A stretch of DNA of 64,000 nucleotides from Bradyrhizobium algeriense (lineage in GTDB: Bacteria; Pseudomonadota; Alphaproteobacteria; Rhizobiales; Xanthobacteraceae). The notes below the pieces were generated by a model that saw only the letters and a list, made by a program, of their open reading frames with translations, ran no database searches and was not told where the DNA came from. Location of the stretch: NCBI RefSeq assembly GCF_036924595.1, contig NZ_JAZHRV010000001.1, positions 3,224,001-3,288,000 of the forward strand, written 5' to 3'. Shown here piece after piece: positions 16,754 through 24,278 of the stretch; position 1 is the stretch's first letter; each line of letters opens with the position of its first letter. Position numbers and translations under genes: made by a program.

Positions 16754-17065
16754 ATGGCGATCCTTATCACCGGCGGTGCCGGATACATTGGGAGCCACAT
16801 GGTGTACGAACTTGCCGATGGTGGCGAACTACCCGTCGTGATCGATGATTTTTCGTCGGGCTTCAAATGGGCAATACCATCCGGAGTTTCGGTTTTCGTT
16901 GAGGACATCGGGGATCAGCGGCGAGTTGCGCAGCTAATCGCGAAGTTTGGGATTTCAGAGATCATTCATCTTGCGGCTTCTGTCGTTGTGCCGGCCGATC
17001 GGCGCCAGCGCAGGGGCAAGTCTGCGAGGCCGTCCCGGGCCCGCACGAAAGAGGCCGCCGACTGA
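16754..17065 (+). pseudogene. galE: truncated UDP-glucose 4-epimerase
   Basis: The first 80 or so residues match GalE: an NAD-binding GGAGYIGSH loop at 7-15, VIDDFSSGF and IIHLAASVVVP. After that point (near 17005) the family sequence stops and an Arg-rich unrelated tail runs to a stop, so the catalytic Ser/Tyr-x3-Lys part is missing. The protein would be inactive as an epimerase. The break, together with the IS256-type scar just upstream, marks a recombination junction in a polysaccharide region. Confidence 0.85.
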
Positions 17066-17072
17066 GGCGGCC

Positions 17073-17306
17073 TTACTTCTCCTGATCCGGCAGCAAGTTT
17101 CCCGATGAGGTGGGGGATTGCAGTCCGGGCGATCTCAGCCACTCATTGATGTGAGCGGCCGTCTCAGCCTGGCGAGCCCGCCGTAGAAGTAGTTCCCGGG
17201 CCGGGCCGTGAGGGAGCTTATCTGCTGCCTCTTTAAAGCGTCGGGCCTCTTCCGCCAGTCGCTCTTCAAACGTCTTCTCGTTTTTGATGCGTCCCCGTTT
17301 TCCCAT
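17073..17306 (-). CDS. small orphan coiled-coil protein, 77 aa
   Basis: A charged helical protein (KTFEERLAEEARRFKEAADKLPHGPARELLLRRARQAE) that looks like a coiled coil. A KLPxGPAR motif is shared with the 67-aa protein at 11410-11613, which has KLPVGHARN, so the two may be distantly related. Start ATG 17306 has a good GGGAGG site. The upstream element at 17330-17398 is also shared with that gene. Function unknown. Confidence 0.65.
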   Translation of the reverse strand: MGKRGRIKNEKTFEERLAEEARRFKEAADKLPHGPARELLLRRARQAETAAHINEWLRSPGLQSPTSSGNLLPDQEK

Positions 17307-17329
17307 GGCGCTGCCTCCCTATGAGGCCA

Positions 17330-17398
17330 TTAAAGTTCCCCGCCCTTCAGCCGTCTGTCCGGTACCAGACTCTACATCGAGCTTCGGGAAAAACCGGA
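17330..17398 (-). promoter_or_regulatory. shared upstream element, copy B
   Basis: Closely matches 11640-11708: CTCTACATCGAG, CTTCGGGAAAAA and an imperfect inverted repeat GTCCGG-TA-CCAGAC. It ends about 25 bp upstream of the start of the 77-aa gene. Conservation of the whole block, and the same distance and orientation to a small gene, suggest a functional promoter or leader rather than chance. Confidence 0.6.
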
Positions 17399-17461
17399 AC
17401 GAGAGGAGCCGGAGTGCGTTTTAGGTACGCGCCGGCTTTGCCGCCTGGCGCATTGGAATGA

Positions 17462-17502
17462 CGGCCCCAGCCTTAAGCCCCCTGCTGGGGCCGTTTCTTT
17501 TC
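17462..17502 (+). terminator. intrinsic terminator, hairpin family copy 1
   Basis: A 9-bp stem CGGCCCCAG (17462-17470) / CTGGGGCCG (17485-17493) is followed by TTTCTTTT. No plus-strand gene is seen just upstream, so the transcript it ends may be non-coding. A second hairpin at 17512-17531 (GCCCGGC / GCCGGGC) has its T tract on the minus strand. Confidence 0.7.
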
Positions 17503-17683
17503 TCAAACGAAAGCCCGGCTTTGGGCCGGGCGATTCGCAAACATTCCGAACGTGATGAAACGCGAACATCTTAGATCAGAATAGAACAAACGTCGGTTCG
17601 CTTTGTTACCTAGGAATCGGAATTTGGTCCGTAAGAGTACGGATCATGCGCATAGATTAGCCGTCCACGTGCGCTCAAAGAAA

Positions 17684-17709
17684 CGGCCCCAGGGGGAAGG
17701 CTGGGGCCG
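17684..17709 (-). terminator. intrinsic terminator, hairpin family copy 2
   Basis: The same 9-bp stem as copy 1, CGGCCCCAG / CTGGGGCCG, but with the T tract (TTTCTTTG) on the minus strand. It could end a transcript carrying the 29-aa frame at 17804-17893. Confidence 0.65.
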
Positions 17710-17803
17710 CCAGGTGTGTGCCTCGGGGCAATCAGGATCAAAGGCACTTACCTACAATTCGGGAATAAGTGGCAATGTTCCCGCTCAGATCAGGCGCATC
17801 CGT

Positions 17804-17893
17804 CTACGTGAACAGCAAGAGCGCGAATCCGGTGGCTGCCAGTAGGGCCAACCAGATCAGCGAGAACCGGAAGTACAAGGTGCTGCGATCCAT
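17804..17893 (-). CDS. possible 29-aa membrane peptide
   Basis: ATG 17893 opens a frame reading MDRSTLYFRFSLIWLALL and so on, one membrane-spanning helix ending at TAG 17804. A weak GGGGAA lies about 12 bp upstream. A terminator sits about 95 bp downstream on the same strand. Small single-span proteins of this type are often missed in annotation, but there is no independent evidence of expression. Confidence 0.35.
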   Translation of the reverse strand: MDRSTLYFRFSLIWLALLAATGFALLLFT

Positions 17894-17977
17894 GGCGTTC
17901 AACAAACATTCCCCGTGAATAAATCCCTTGAGATAGGTCAATGGTCGGCCTCGAATTAGAGCGCGGGACCGAAGGGC

Positions 17978-18144
17978 GACAACCTCCCCGACAAGGAAGC
18001 TGCTTGGCGGCAGGCTACCATCACCGCTGGCGAGATTTTCAAAGCCATAGACGGCAATCTTAGGCCCGGTCGACCTTGGAGGTGACCGACGAAGCCAGAC
18101 GGCCGCTATATATTATTCACATCGAAGCCAAGCAGATGGAGTAA
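17978..18144 (+). pseudogene. small rhizobial-type protein, frameshifted remnant
   Basis: One frame reads DNLPDKEAAWRQATITAGEIFKAIDG and then reaches a stop at a TGA near 18083. The next frame picks up EVTDEARRPLYIIHIEAKQME and ends at TAA 18144. Together they look like one small protein of the kind with a PD-x-EAAW-x-EAT motif and a C-terminal V-T-D-E-x-x-x-P-x-Y strand, broken by a one-base shift. I do not see a start codon in the first frame, so the 5' end is also lost. Confidence 0.45.
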
Positions 18145-18149
18145 CGCCG

Positions 18150-18931
18150 CCACGGTTGGCAGCCCTCGAAAGTCGAGGCGGCCCGACGCACGACGTTGCC
18201 GGACGACATACGCCGGGCCTTACCACTGCGGTTCACCCACCGGAATGGCCTATTCAAGCTGGGTGTGATTCTTGGCAGAATTGCGCGTCATGCAGAAACC
18301 CGCCGGGTTGAGATCGGCGGGTTTCGCACTCTCGCGGGGGCTTGGGCGGGTTTCCGCGATTGGGAAATTCGTAGCAACCTGAGACTAACGATTTCTTAAG
18401 CTTGCATCGGATGCCAGTGAGCCCCGCTTCCTCGCGGCAAAGCTAGCCAGCGCCATTGGGCAGGTGCTCGGGCGCTGTAGACTGCAAGACGCCGCCAACC
18501 AAAATACGGCCCCAGCGGGCTTGGGGGCTGGGGCCGCAAGTAAGGATTATGCGTCAGTGCCGAGAAACAAGTTCGGCACATCCACTTGATAGCAAATGGC
18601 AGGGTACCCCGTACCTGCTCTATTGGGTGTCCAATCGGATCTTTTGGGGTGCCCCTTCAGGAAGCTGCGATGCGGGCCCGCCAGCGTGAACCGGCGGGCT
18701 AACCCTCAATTCGCTATGCGAGGTTCGAGGGCGAGAAGTTCTGGCGAGATTGATTGCGCGTCCGCGCCCGCGCAAGAATGTGCATCGCCTTGGCGTCGGA
18801 TATCTTCGTGGTTCCGCGGCATTCGCGTCTCCACCAAGCGCGTGATTGCGCCGGCAGATGCAGCGATCACATTGGGCAGCGTTGTCGCCCTCTACGTCAT
18901 CGTGCGGCCCATCATCACCGCGTTGCAAAGC
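18150..18931. other. accessory gap with hairpins, no supported gene
   Basis: About 780 bp without a convincing gene. It holds the third member of the CGGCCCCAG hairpin family at 18507-18536 (T tract on the minus strand, TATTTTGG) and a GCCCGCC / GGCGGGC inverted repeat near 18677-18699. Frames here are short and lack ribosome-binding sites or domain patterns. Confidence 0.5.
18507..18536 (-). terminator. terminator-like hairpin, family copy 3
   Basis: The same stem CGGCCCCAG / CTGGGGCCG as at 17462 and 17684, with a 12-nt loop; on the minus strand it is followed by TATTTTGG. Confidence 0.55.
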
Positions 18932-19069
18932 TCATTCCTTGGGGTCGTCCCGCTGCTCCCTGACGGGCTCAGTCGTCGGGAATATGCGCTCGTATATCGC
19001 GCGGGCCTCTCGAATTAAACGAGCCCGGTCGAGATCAGACTTTGGGATAAATCGCACAACTTCGCCCAT
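18932..19069 (-). CDS. 45-aa small orphan protein
   Basis: ATG 19069 is preceded by a good GGAG site with six bases of spacing. The product starts MGEVVRFIPKSDLDRARLI and continues with a REARAIYERIFP helix and an acidic tail. I associate this pattern with a short family found repeatedly in Bradyrhizobium. No signal or membrane segment. Function unknown. Confidence 0.6.
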   Translation of the reverse strand: MGEVVRFIPKSDLDRARLIREARAIYERIFPTTEPVREQRDDPKE

Positions 19070-19159
19070 GTGAGCTCCAAGACAGGATGCGACAGGGGAT
19101 GCGAACATCATGCCAAACGGAGGGCGCGGGACCGAGGCCCCGCGTCCCGCCGGTCGTCG

Positions 19160-19426
19160 TCACCACAAGCCGCTGTTGAGGCCGCTTTCCAGCACGCCGC
19201 AAGGGTTCAGAGCCATCCTGGTGAAATGCGTAGGACCGCCTGATCGAGATCCCCATCCGAACTGCTGGCACTGTGCTGTCGCAGGATAGACGTTTGCGGC
19301 CTGCACCAGCGCATATCCCGCCGTGTTCGGATGGACGCCATCATTTGTGTAGGGCGGCGAAGGCACGACAAGCCGTGGTGCCGCTGGATAGACTCCCGGA
19401 CTGAAGCTGGTACGATATCTGCGCAT
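19160..19426 (-). pseudogene. possible GDSL/SGNH hydrolase C-terminal fragment
   Basis: The frame contains YTNDGVHPNTAGYALVQ, which resembles block V (DGxHPN-x-GY) of SGNH hydrolases, carrying the catalytic Asp and His. The rest of the enzyme is absent and the frame extends only about 88 codons. It is probably a leftover of a larger gene in this rearranged stretch; a chance match is possible. Confidence 0.35.
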
Positions 19427-19591
19427 TTAGACGTGCACAGCGCGGCTCTGTTGGCTGGGTTGATCTGCGGCCGAATTGCCTTGAAGTTATTGATTACAGC
19501 AAAGGCGTTAGTTGAGTTGGTCGAGAGAGCCTTACTTGCGGATTGCTGATGAATTATTGTTTGCAACTTTAGTGTTATTGCGGAGACGAAA

Positions 19592-20647
19592 TTGCTGATC
19601 CCGCTTCATGCGGCCCCGTTACTAAGGAATGTGCGCCGCTTTTTTGGAGGTCCGGCGAGTCCCGCCGACATCGCATTTGAGCAAGAGGTTCTTTGTGCGA
19701 GTGAAGATTCGGAACTCAACCCGTCAGTTTTCCTGGATGGCCAGATTGAAAAAATTCTTGGAACACCGGCCGAGTCTCATCTGGACGCCGAAATAGATCA
19801 CGTCTTGCGTAGAACCGTCAGAAGCGCGCCAACGATCGCCTACCACATCAAAGACGCCGTACTGTTGGATGGCAGCATCTATGCAGGGCGCATGAGGCAC
19901 GTGATCGGGAAAAAGAACGCTGCGCTAAGCAAGAAGATTGTCCACCTTGATACCGGCGCTATCTCCAGTTCTGCAGCCGGAAGCACCTATTTCGGTCATT
20001 GGCTTGCCGATGATGTTCTCGCTTACATGCTTGCGGAACGATACAGCAAGCCGGTTTGCTGTTCGCCGAATTCGTCCTTTGAACACAGGCCACTATACGC
20101 ACGGATCTTCGGACAGGATTGGACTGCGACAGACCGGGCTCACATTGAACACTTGATTCTTTTTCAAGACTTCGCACAAACATCGCTCAAGAGGCATCGT
20201 CAACTTGAGCTGCGGCGCAAGATACTGGCGCAATTTGAGCCTTCCGTCGGCAACTATCTAATATACCTGAAGCGCGGCAACACCGGAGCGTCGCGACCGG
20301 TCGCAAACGAACAAGAGATCATTGACGAGCTTTCCCGCAGGGGATTTACAATTCTGGACATTAGGACGGATAGCCTTGATCGAATTTTGTCCCACCTCGT
20401 CTCAGCCAAAATAGTAGTTTCAGTTGAGGGAAGCCAAACATACCACGGCGCTTATTCGCTTCCGCGAGGAAGCGCCCTCCTTCTTCTTCAGCCTCCGGGC
20501 CGGTTTACTGCGACGCAGCGGGACTGGAGTGAAAACATCGGCGTAAGATTTGGCTTCGTCGTCGGCGACCAGAGGGAGAACTCCACTTATTTCCCGCTCA
20601 ACGACATTCTGAAAACCGTGGACTTATTCTTCAAGGATAAAGCGTAA
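19592..20647 (+). CDS. GT61 family (DUF563) glycosyltransferase
   Basis: 351 residues. A YFGHWLADDV segment (about residue 130-139) and a C-terminal region with SVEGSQTYHGAYSLPRGSALLLLQPP match the GT61/DUF563 family, retaining glycosyltransferases acting on glycans. Start is a TTG at 19592 preceded by GGAG; no ATG fits. GC content and codon use are lower than in the flanking core genes, consistent with transfer. A strong terminator follows at 20653-20675. Likely part of surface polysaccharide synthesis; sugar and acceptor unknown. Confidence 0.75.
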   Translation: MLIPLHAAPLLRNVRRFFGGPASPADIAFEQEVLCASEDSELNPSVFLDGQIEKILGTPAESHLDAEIDHVLRRTVRSAPTIAYHIKDAVLLDGSIYAGRMRHVIGKKNAALSKKIVHLDTGAISSSAAGSTYFGHWLADDVLAYMLAERYSKPVCCSPNSSFEHRPLYARIFGQDWTATDRAHIEHLILFQDFAQTSLKRHRQLELRRKILAQFEPSVGNYLIYLKRGNTGASRPVANEQEIIDELSRRGFTILDIRTDSLDRILSHLVSAKIVVSVEGSQTYHGAYSLPRGSALLLLQPPGRFTATQRDWSENIGVRFGFVVGDQRENSTYFPLNDILKTVDLFFKDKA

Positions 20648-20652
20648 AGTGA

Positions 20653-20675
20653 GACTTCCTGCCGGAAGTCTTTTT
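20653..20675 (+). terminator. intrinsic terminator after the GT61 gene
   Basis: A perfect 7-bp stem GACTTCC / GGAAGTC with a TGCC loop, followed by TTTTT. Confidence 0.85.
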
Positions 20676-20824
20676 GGCTCCCAGGTGCACATCTGCGCAT
20701 ACATGTACCCGCCCATCCCTTATGCAGCGTGATGCCCAATGTTTTCATCGAACGCATGTTCTTTGCGCACGCTTATTTGTCTCGGAAACGTAATATTCTG
20801 CGTAAGCACCTAGGAGTATCCGCC

Positions 20825-20899
20825 ATGCTTATCGGCCTTGGAATCCTTGCTACACTAATGTTCATCGCGGTCACCGCAGTTAGTGCTTCACAACGCTGA
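20825..20899 (+). CDS. possible 24-aa membrane peptide
   Basis: ATG 20825, preceded at good distance by AGGAG, opens a frame encoding MLIGLGILATLMFIAVTAVS and a few more residues up to TGA 20899: a single hydrophobic helix. It lies alone between two terminators (20653 and 21156). Expression is not shown by sequence alone. Confidence 0.4.
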   Translation: MLIGLGILATLMFIAVTAVSASQR

Positions 20900-21155
20900 A
20901 GGCTCGGTACCCTGCCATCGAGTGCCTCGATCGTTAATTCCTGAATTAACTCGCAGCGCGGACATCAAGCTTAACAGACGACTTTTGTTGCGATGCCATT
21001 CAGATCGTCTAGTGACTAGACACCGGACAATTTCCTGATGTCCGAACCCACACCGGCAATACCCTCAAGCGATCATACTCCGCTTGACGGCATTGTTCTA
21101 AGCGCAAAGTCACGGCACTCGCCGCGTGATCAGAGAACAGTTCGAGACTAGAAAG

Positions 21156-21179
21156 ACCGCCTTCTGGCGGTTTTTTGTT
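21156..21179 (+). terminator. intrinsic terminator before gtrA
   Basis: A 6-bp stem ACCGCC / GGCGGT with a TTCT loop, followed by a T-rich run (21171-21180). It would end any transcript from the 20700-21150 region before the GtrA gene. Confidence 0.85.
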
Positions 21180-21237
21180 TAGCATGTCGGAACAATGGCG
21201 CGGACTTTGCCAGGCCGGGTCGATAAACTCTGCGACC

Positions 21238-21684
21238 ATGGAACTTATTCTGATCCAAATTATCGACGCGTGGCGTAGAGGCAGCGTGCTTGCAAAGCTA
21301 ATGAGCTTTGCCTCGATCGGCGTGTTAAATGTCGCCGTGGACGCCACCGTATTCACTGTCGCCTACAAGCTGCTGCAGCTGCCACTGATCATGTCCAACG
21401 TTCTGGCCTGGGCAGTAGCCGTCACCGGCTCTTACGCAATGAACACAAAGATCACGTTCGGTCGAGAAACCGGAGGAGCATTTAGCTGGCGCCATTATTT
21501 CCGCTTTGCGGCCTCAGGCATTTTAGGCGTGATCGTGGCAACAACCACCCTCGTGGTACTCTCCCACTATGCCGGCGTGTTGACATCAAAACTCGTCTCC
21601 ATCGTTGTGGCCTTCGGCGTGAACTTTTCCATGTCGCATTTTGTGGTGTTTCGCGGGAACACTGCAGATGCGAAACGCCCTTGA
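21238..21684 (+). CDS. GtrA family membrane protein
   Basis: About 148 residues from ATG 21238 (the frame is open from 21175, inside a terminator, so that start is unlikely). Four membrane spans with the family pattern KLMSFASIGVLNVAVDATVF, an AMNTKITFG loop and a C-terminal NFSMSHFVVF. GtrA-like proteins are thought to flip or help flip polyprenyl-linked sugars across the inner membrane. With GT61 upstream and the GT2/GT39 pair in the same accessory stretch, a role in surface glycan modification is likely (inference). Confidence 0.82.
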   Translation: MELILIQIIDAWRRGSVLAKLMSFASIGVLNVAVDATVFTVAYKLLQLPLIMSNVLAWAVAVTGSYAMNTKITFGRETGGAFSWRHYFRFAASGILGVIVATTTLVVLSHYAGVLTSKLVSIVVAFGVNFSMSHFVVFRGNTADAKRP

Positions 21685-21733
21685 GAATATTTCATCAATC
21701 TAGCTGATACAGCTAACCTACTGTGAGAATTGC

Positions 21734-22327
21734 ATGCGAAGTGCGCCCGATTTGCTGCTGGGTCTTCCCATCTCAATGCCGTTGGTTCTGGATATGGATG
21801 GGACGCTGATTGCAGGTGACATGCTCTTCAAGAGCTTTATCGCCAATATTCGCCGCAATCCGCTAATTGCGATAAGCTGTGCCGGATGGTTGACGCGCGG
21901 TCGCGCCTTCCTGAAAAGTCAACTCGCTGCGCGATATCACGTCGAATGGGCAAGCGTACAATTTCACAAGGAGGTGGTCGACTTGGCAATTCGTGAGAAG
22001 AATGCAGGCCGAACGGTCGTCATTGCAACAGCCGCCGATGTTGCGATCGCCACAACGGTAGCATCCAAGCTCGGATTTATTGATCGTGTATTCGCGTCTG
22101 ACGGCGAAAGAAACTACAAGGGTGCCGCAAAAGCACGGATCTTGGAAGAAGCGTTCCCCGGGGGTTTCATTTACGCGGGAGACAGTGCCGCCGACTTGGC
22201 AATCTGGAAGCAGGCATCCGGAATAGTGCTCGTGAATGTACGGGAATCGGTCGCTGACGCGGCCCGGAAATTAGAGCGACCTGTGCTGGAACTATCCGCA
22301 CACATCAAGGTGGGCGCCGTTTTGTAA
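21734..22327 (+). CDS. HAD phosphatase, solo domain of a HAD-UbiA type protein
   Basis: 197 residues. The HAD motif DMDGTL (about 20-25), VVIATAADV (motif II region) and YAGDSAADLAIW (motif IV) are all present. The sequence resembles the N-terminal HAD part of fused proteins that carry a C-terminal UbiA-type prenyltransferase (about 480 residues in all), but here the frame ends after the HAD part and no UbiA sequence follows. It could be a genuine stand-alone enzyme or a truncated fusion. Start could also be ATG 21776. Confidence 0.75.
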   Translation: MRSAPDLLLGLPISMPLVLDMDGTLIAGDMLFKSFIANIRRNPLIAISCAGWLTRGRAFLKSQLAARYHVEWASVQFHKEVVDLAIREKNAGRTVVIATAADVAIATTVASKLGFIDRVFASDGERNYKGAAKARILEEAFPGGFIYAGDSAADLAIWKQASGIVLVNVRESVADAARKLERPVLELSAHIKVGAVL

Positions 22328-22518
22328 GCCTCGAACGCGAACCCGCCCACGGTGCGGTTAGTCAGTTCGGCTATCCTTGGCGCGGATTATCGTTGAGCCA
22401 GATGTCTCAACAGCTCGGTCCAGCGACGTCCCATCCCAATCGTATTCGGAAAGAAAGAGCCGGGAAAAGTGGAAAAGCGCTCCCCGGCGGTCGCGCAATT
22501 TAACCGTGATTAAATCGA

Positions 22519-22645
22519 TTGACCTTGGTTCCGGATGGTGACATTATTGCCACATTCAACTATTAAATTAAACAGATTAAACAGGCGTCGCTTTTTTGCT
22601 GCCAGAACATCCTCGGGCCGCTTTCCGGTCGGCGCCTTTTTGTTA
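22519..22645 (+). ncRNA. candidate small RNA with promoter and terminator
   Basis: TTGACC (22519-22524), a 17-bp spacer and CATTAT (22542-22547) form a plausible sigma-70 promoter. About 90 bp downstream GGCGTCG and CGGCGCC can pair around an inner structured loop and are followed by TTTTTG, ending near 22645. No reading frame between them looks coding. The transcript would start near 22554. Confidence 0.4.
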
Positions 22646-22952
22646 ATGACTATCGAGCTTGGAGCGATGCCTCATGCATACGCGATCCAAAAGATATCTT
22701 CGACGCCACCGCGCACGATTGAGAGCGGAACGTCGGGCGTCGTTCACGCCGTTTCTTCAGTGTGGAAACCGACTGGTCCAAAAGATTGCCGTCGGGATGA
22801 AGAAACGTTGGCCTGACATCGCTGGATATTCCCGCGCGGACGACCTGAGCGACGGGGGCGGACGAAAGCGGGGCGGTCGCGCCTCGCCAAGCCTGATCCT
22901 CAACAAGGCTGATCTTCAACAAGCCTGATCCTCTACCGGCATCAGCATTAAA

Positions 22953-22979
22953 GGCCGCCTCCGGGCGGCCTTTTGTTTT
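22953..22979 (+). terminator. intrinsic terminator
   Basis: A perfect 7-bp stem GGCCGCC / GGCGGCC with TCCG loop, followed by TTTTGTTTT. No clear gene ends here. Confidence 0.8.
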
Positions 22980-23237
22980 CCCGCCTCGGGCTGCCAACCT
23001 CTGCTCCGCTGAATGCGCGGCGGTTGCCTGTTCAGCCGCCATTGCGTGATAGTCTCCTTCCTGTGTCGCCTACCGACTGCCGCAGGAACGTCGCTCCGGA
23101 AGGACGTCATAATTTCGGTAGGCCGGGCCTTCCCGAGCGCACACACAGCATCGATATGGAAACGCACTTTCCCCTGGCCATTTCCGGAGCGAAGATCGGC
23201 CGCAGGGAGATTGAGTGTTCACCGGAGGGACCGAAAG

Positions 23238-23615
23238 ATGTTCGCCAGCATTGCCGGCATAGCCCTCGCGCTACAATTTGGAGTACCAGCCCATTCGCCT
23301 AACGAAAGCACGCCCTTGGCCCATGAAATCCGGTACCGCCGTGACGGCCGTCCGCCGCCGTGCGGCCACGGTTACGATCTCGATGAGCGGGACGGCAAGT
23401 GCTACCCGAACGGGACGGTGCCGCCGCGGTTTCAATCGGGCCGGTATTATCCCCTGGAGTACGGCGGCGGCCGGCGCCCGGTACCATGTGGTCACGGCGC
23501 AGACAGCGATATTCGCGATGGGCTCTGCTACCCGACGGGCACGGTGCCGCGGCAGTATCAGGAAGGCCGCCCGGGCTATCACTATCGACGAAACGGCTAC
23601 TACGAAATGCGCTAG
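23238..23615 (+). CDS. secreted protein with two CGHG-RDG-CYP repeats (paralogue 1)
   Basis: 125 residues with a short hydrophobic N terminus (weak signal peptide). Two copies of a motif follow: PPCGHGYDLDERDGKCYPNG and, about 45 residues later, PVPCGHGADSDIRDGLCYP, each followed by VPP or VPR and a Gln/Tyr-rich linker. Each unit has two Cys, probably forming a disulfide. A GGAGG site precedes ATG 23238. The next gene downstream is a paralogue with the same repeat. Function is unknown; secretion and the Cys pattern suggest an envelope or extracellular role. Confidence 0.72.
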   Translation: MFASIAGIALALQFGVPAHSPNESTPLAHEIRYRRDGRPPPCGHGYDLDERDGKCYPNGTVPPRFQSGRYYPLEYGGGRRPVPCGHGADSDIRDGLCYPTGTVPRQYQEGRPGYHYRRNGYYEMR

Positions 23616-23803
23616 CGCGGCGACGCTAAACAGCTGTTCGCCGTACAGCGGCTGTCCCGTGGCGGCCGTTGCAGGGATTTGACTTCCGATACTTGAAATG
23701 CGTTCACCGGATATTCAGCGCGCGTTTTGTATGGACGCAACGCAGCGACCGGTAAGCACGTCGTGGAGACGCCGGCAGCTTCTGGTTTGATCGGAGAAGG
23801 ACC

Positions 23804-24214
23804 ATGATCGTCAGCATTGCCGCCGCAGCACTGGCCGTTCAGTTGAGCATGACGCCTGGAAGCGCTGTTGCACCCGTCTTGGATGCACCTGTCTTGCCTC
23901 AAGCCGTGCAATACGGTGTCCCCGCCCATCCGCCGCCATGCGGCCATGGCTGGGATCTGAGCGCGCGCGATGGCCTCTGCTATCCGAACGGCTATCTGCC
24001 GCCGCAGGACCAGGCCGCAAGGCAATATCCGCGTTACTATCGCGGCGGCCGCTACCCCGTTCCTTGTGGCCATGGCGCCGACCTCGATGTCAGGGATGGC
24101 CAATGTTACCCGAACGGGATGGTACCGCCGCAATATCAGCAGGGGCGTCAACAGTATTACGGCGACGGGTACTACCAACGCCCGCCGCGGGGCCGGTACT
24201 ACTATCGGGACTGA
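23804..24214 (+). CDS. secreted protein with two CGHG-RDG-CYP repeats (paralogue 2)
   Basis: 136 residues: a signal-like N terminus (IVSIAAAALAVQLS), then PPPCGHGWDLSARDGLCYP and VPCGHGADLDVRDGQCYP units with the same spacing as in the gene at 23238, and a Tyr/Gly/Arg-rich tail. The two genes are clearly tandem paralogues in the same orientation with 188 bp between them, so they arose by duplication and may have separate promoters. No named family recognised. Confidence 0.72.
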   Translation: MIVSIAAAALAVQLSMTPGSAVAPVLDAPVLPQAVQYGVPAHPPPCGHGWDLSARDGLCYPNGYLPPQDQAARQYPRYYRGGRYPVPCGHGADLDVRDGQCYPNGMVPPQYQQGRQQYYGDGYYQRPPRGRYYYRD

Positions 24215-24278
24215 GCCTTCCGGTCGACTGAAGCGGATCGGGAACGGGAAAGCACCTGCAAGCGCGCTTGCCGGAGCG

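Larger units (their letters stand above)
22328..23237. other. 910-bp gap with a possible small RNA, no supported protein gene
   Basis: Only short frames without family features are seen. The gap does hold a strong promoter-like sequence at 22519-22547, a terminator-like hairpin ending near 22645, and a strong terminator at 22953-22979. Two or more non-coding transcripts could be encoded here. Confidence 0.5.

Noticed and set aside
10893..23200. Direct repeat of the tRNA-Lys 3' end as an island boundary
   Set aside because: Looked for by eye and not found in the window; a CCGCGCTCACC-like stretch near 11648 does not match well enough.
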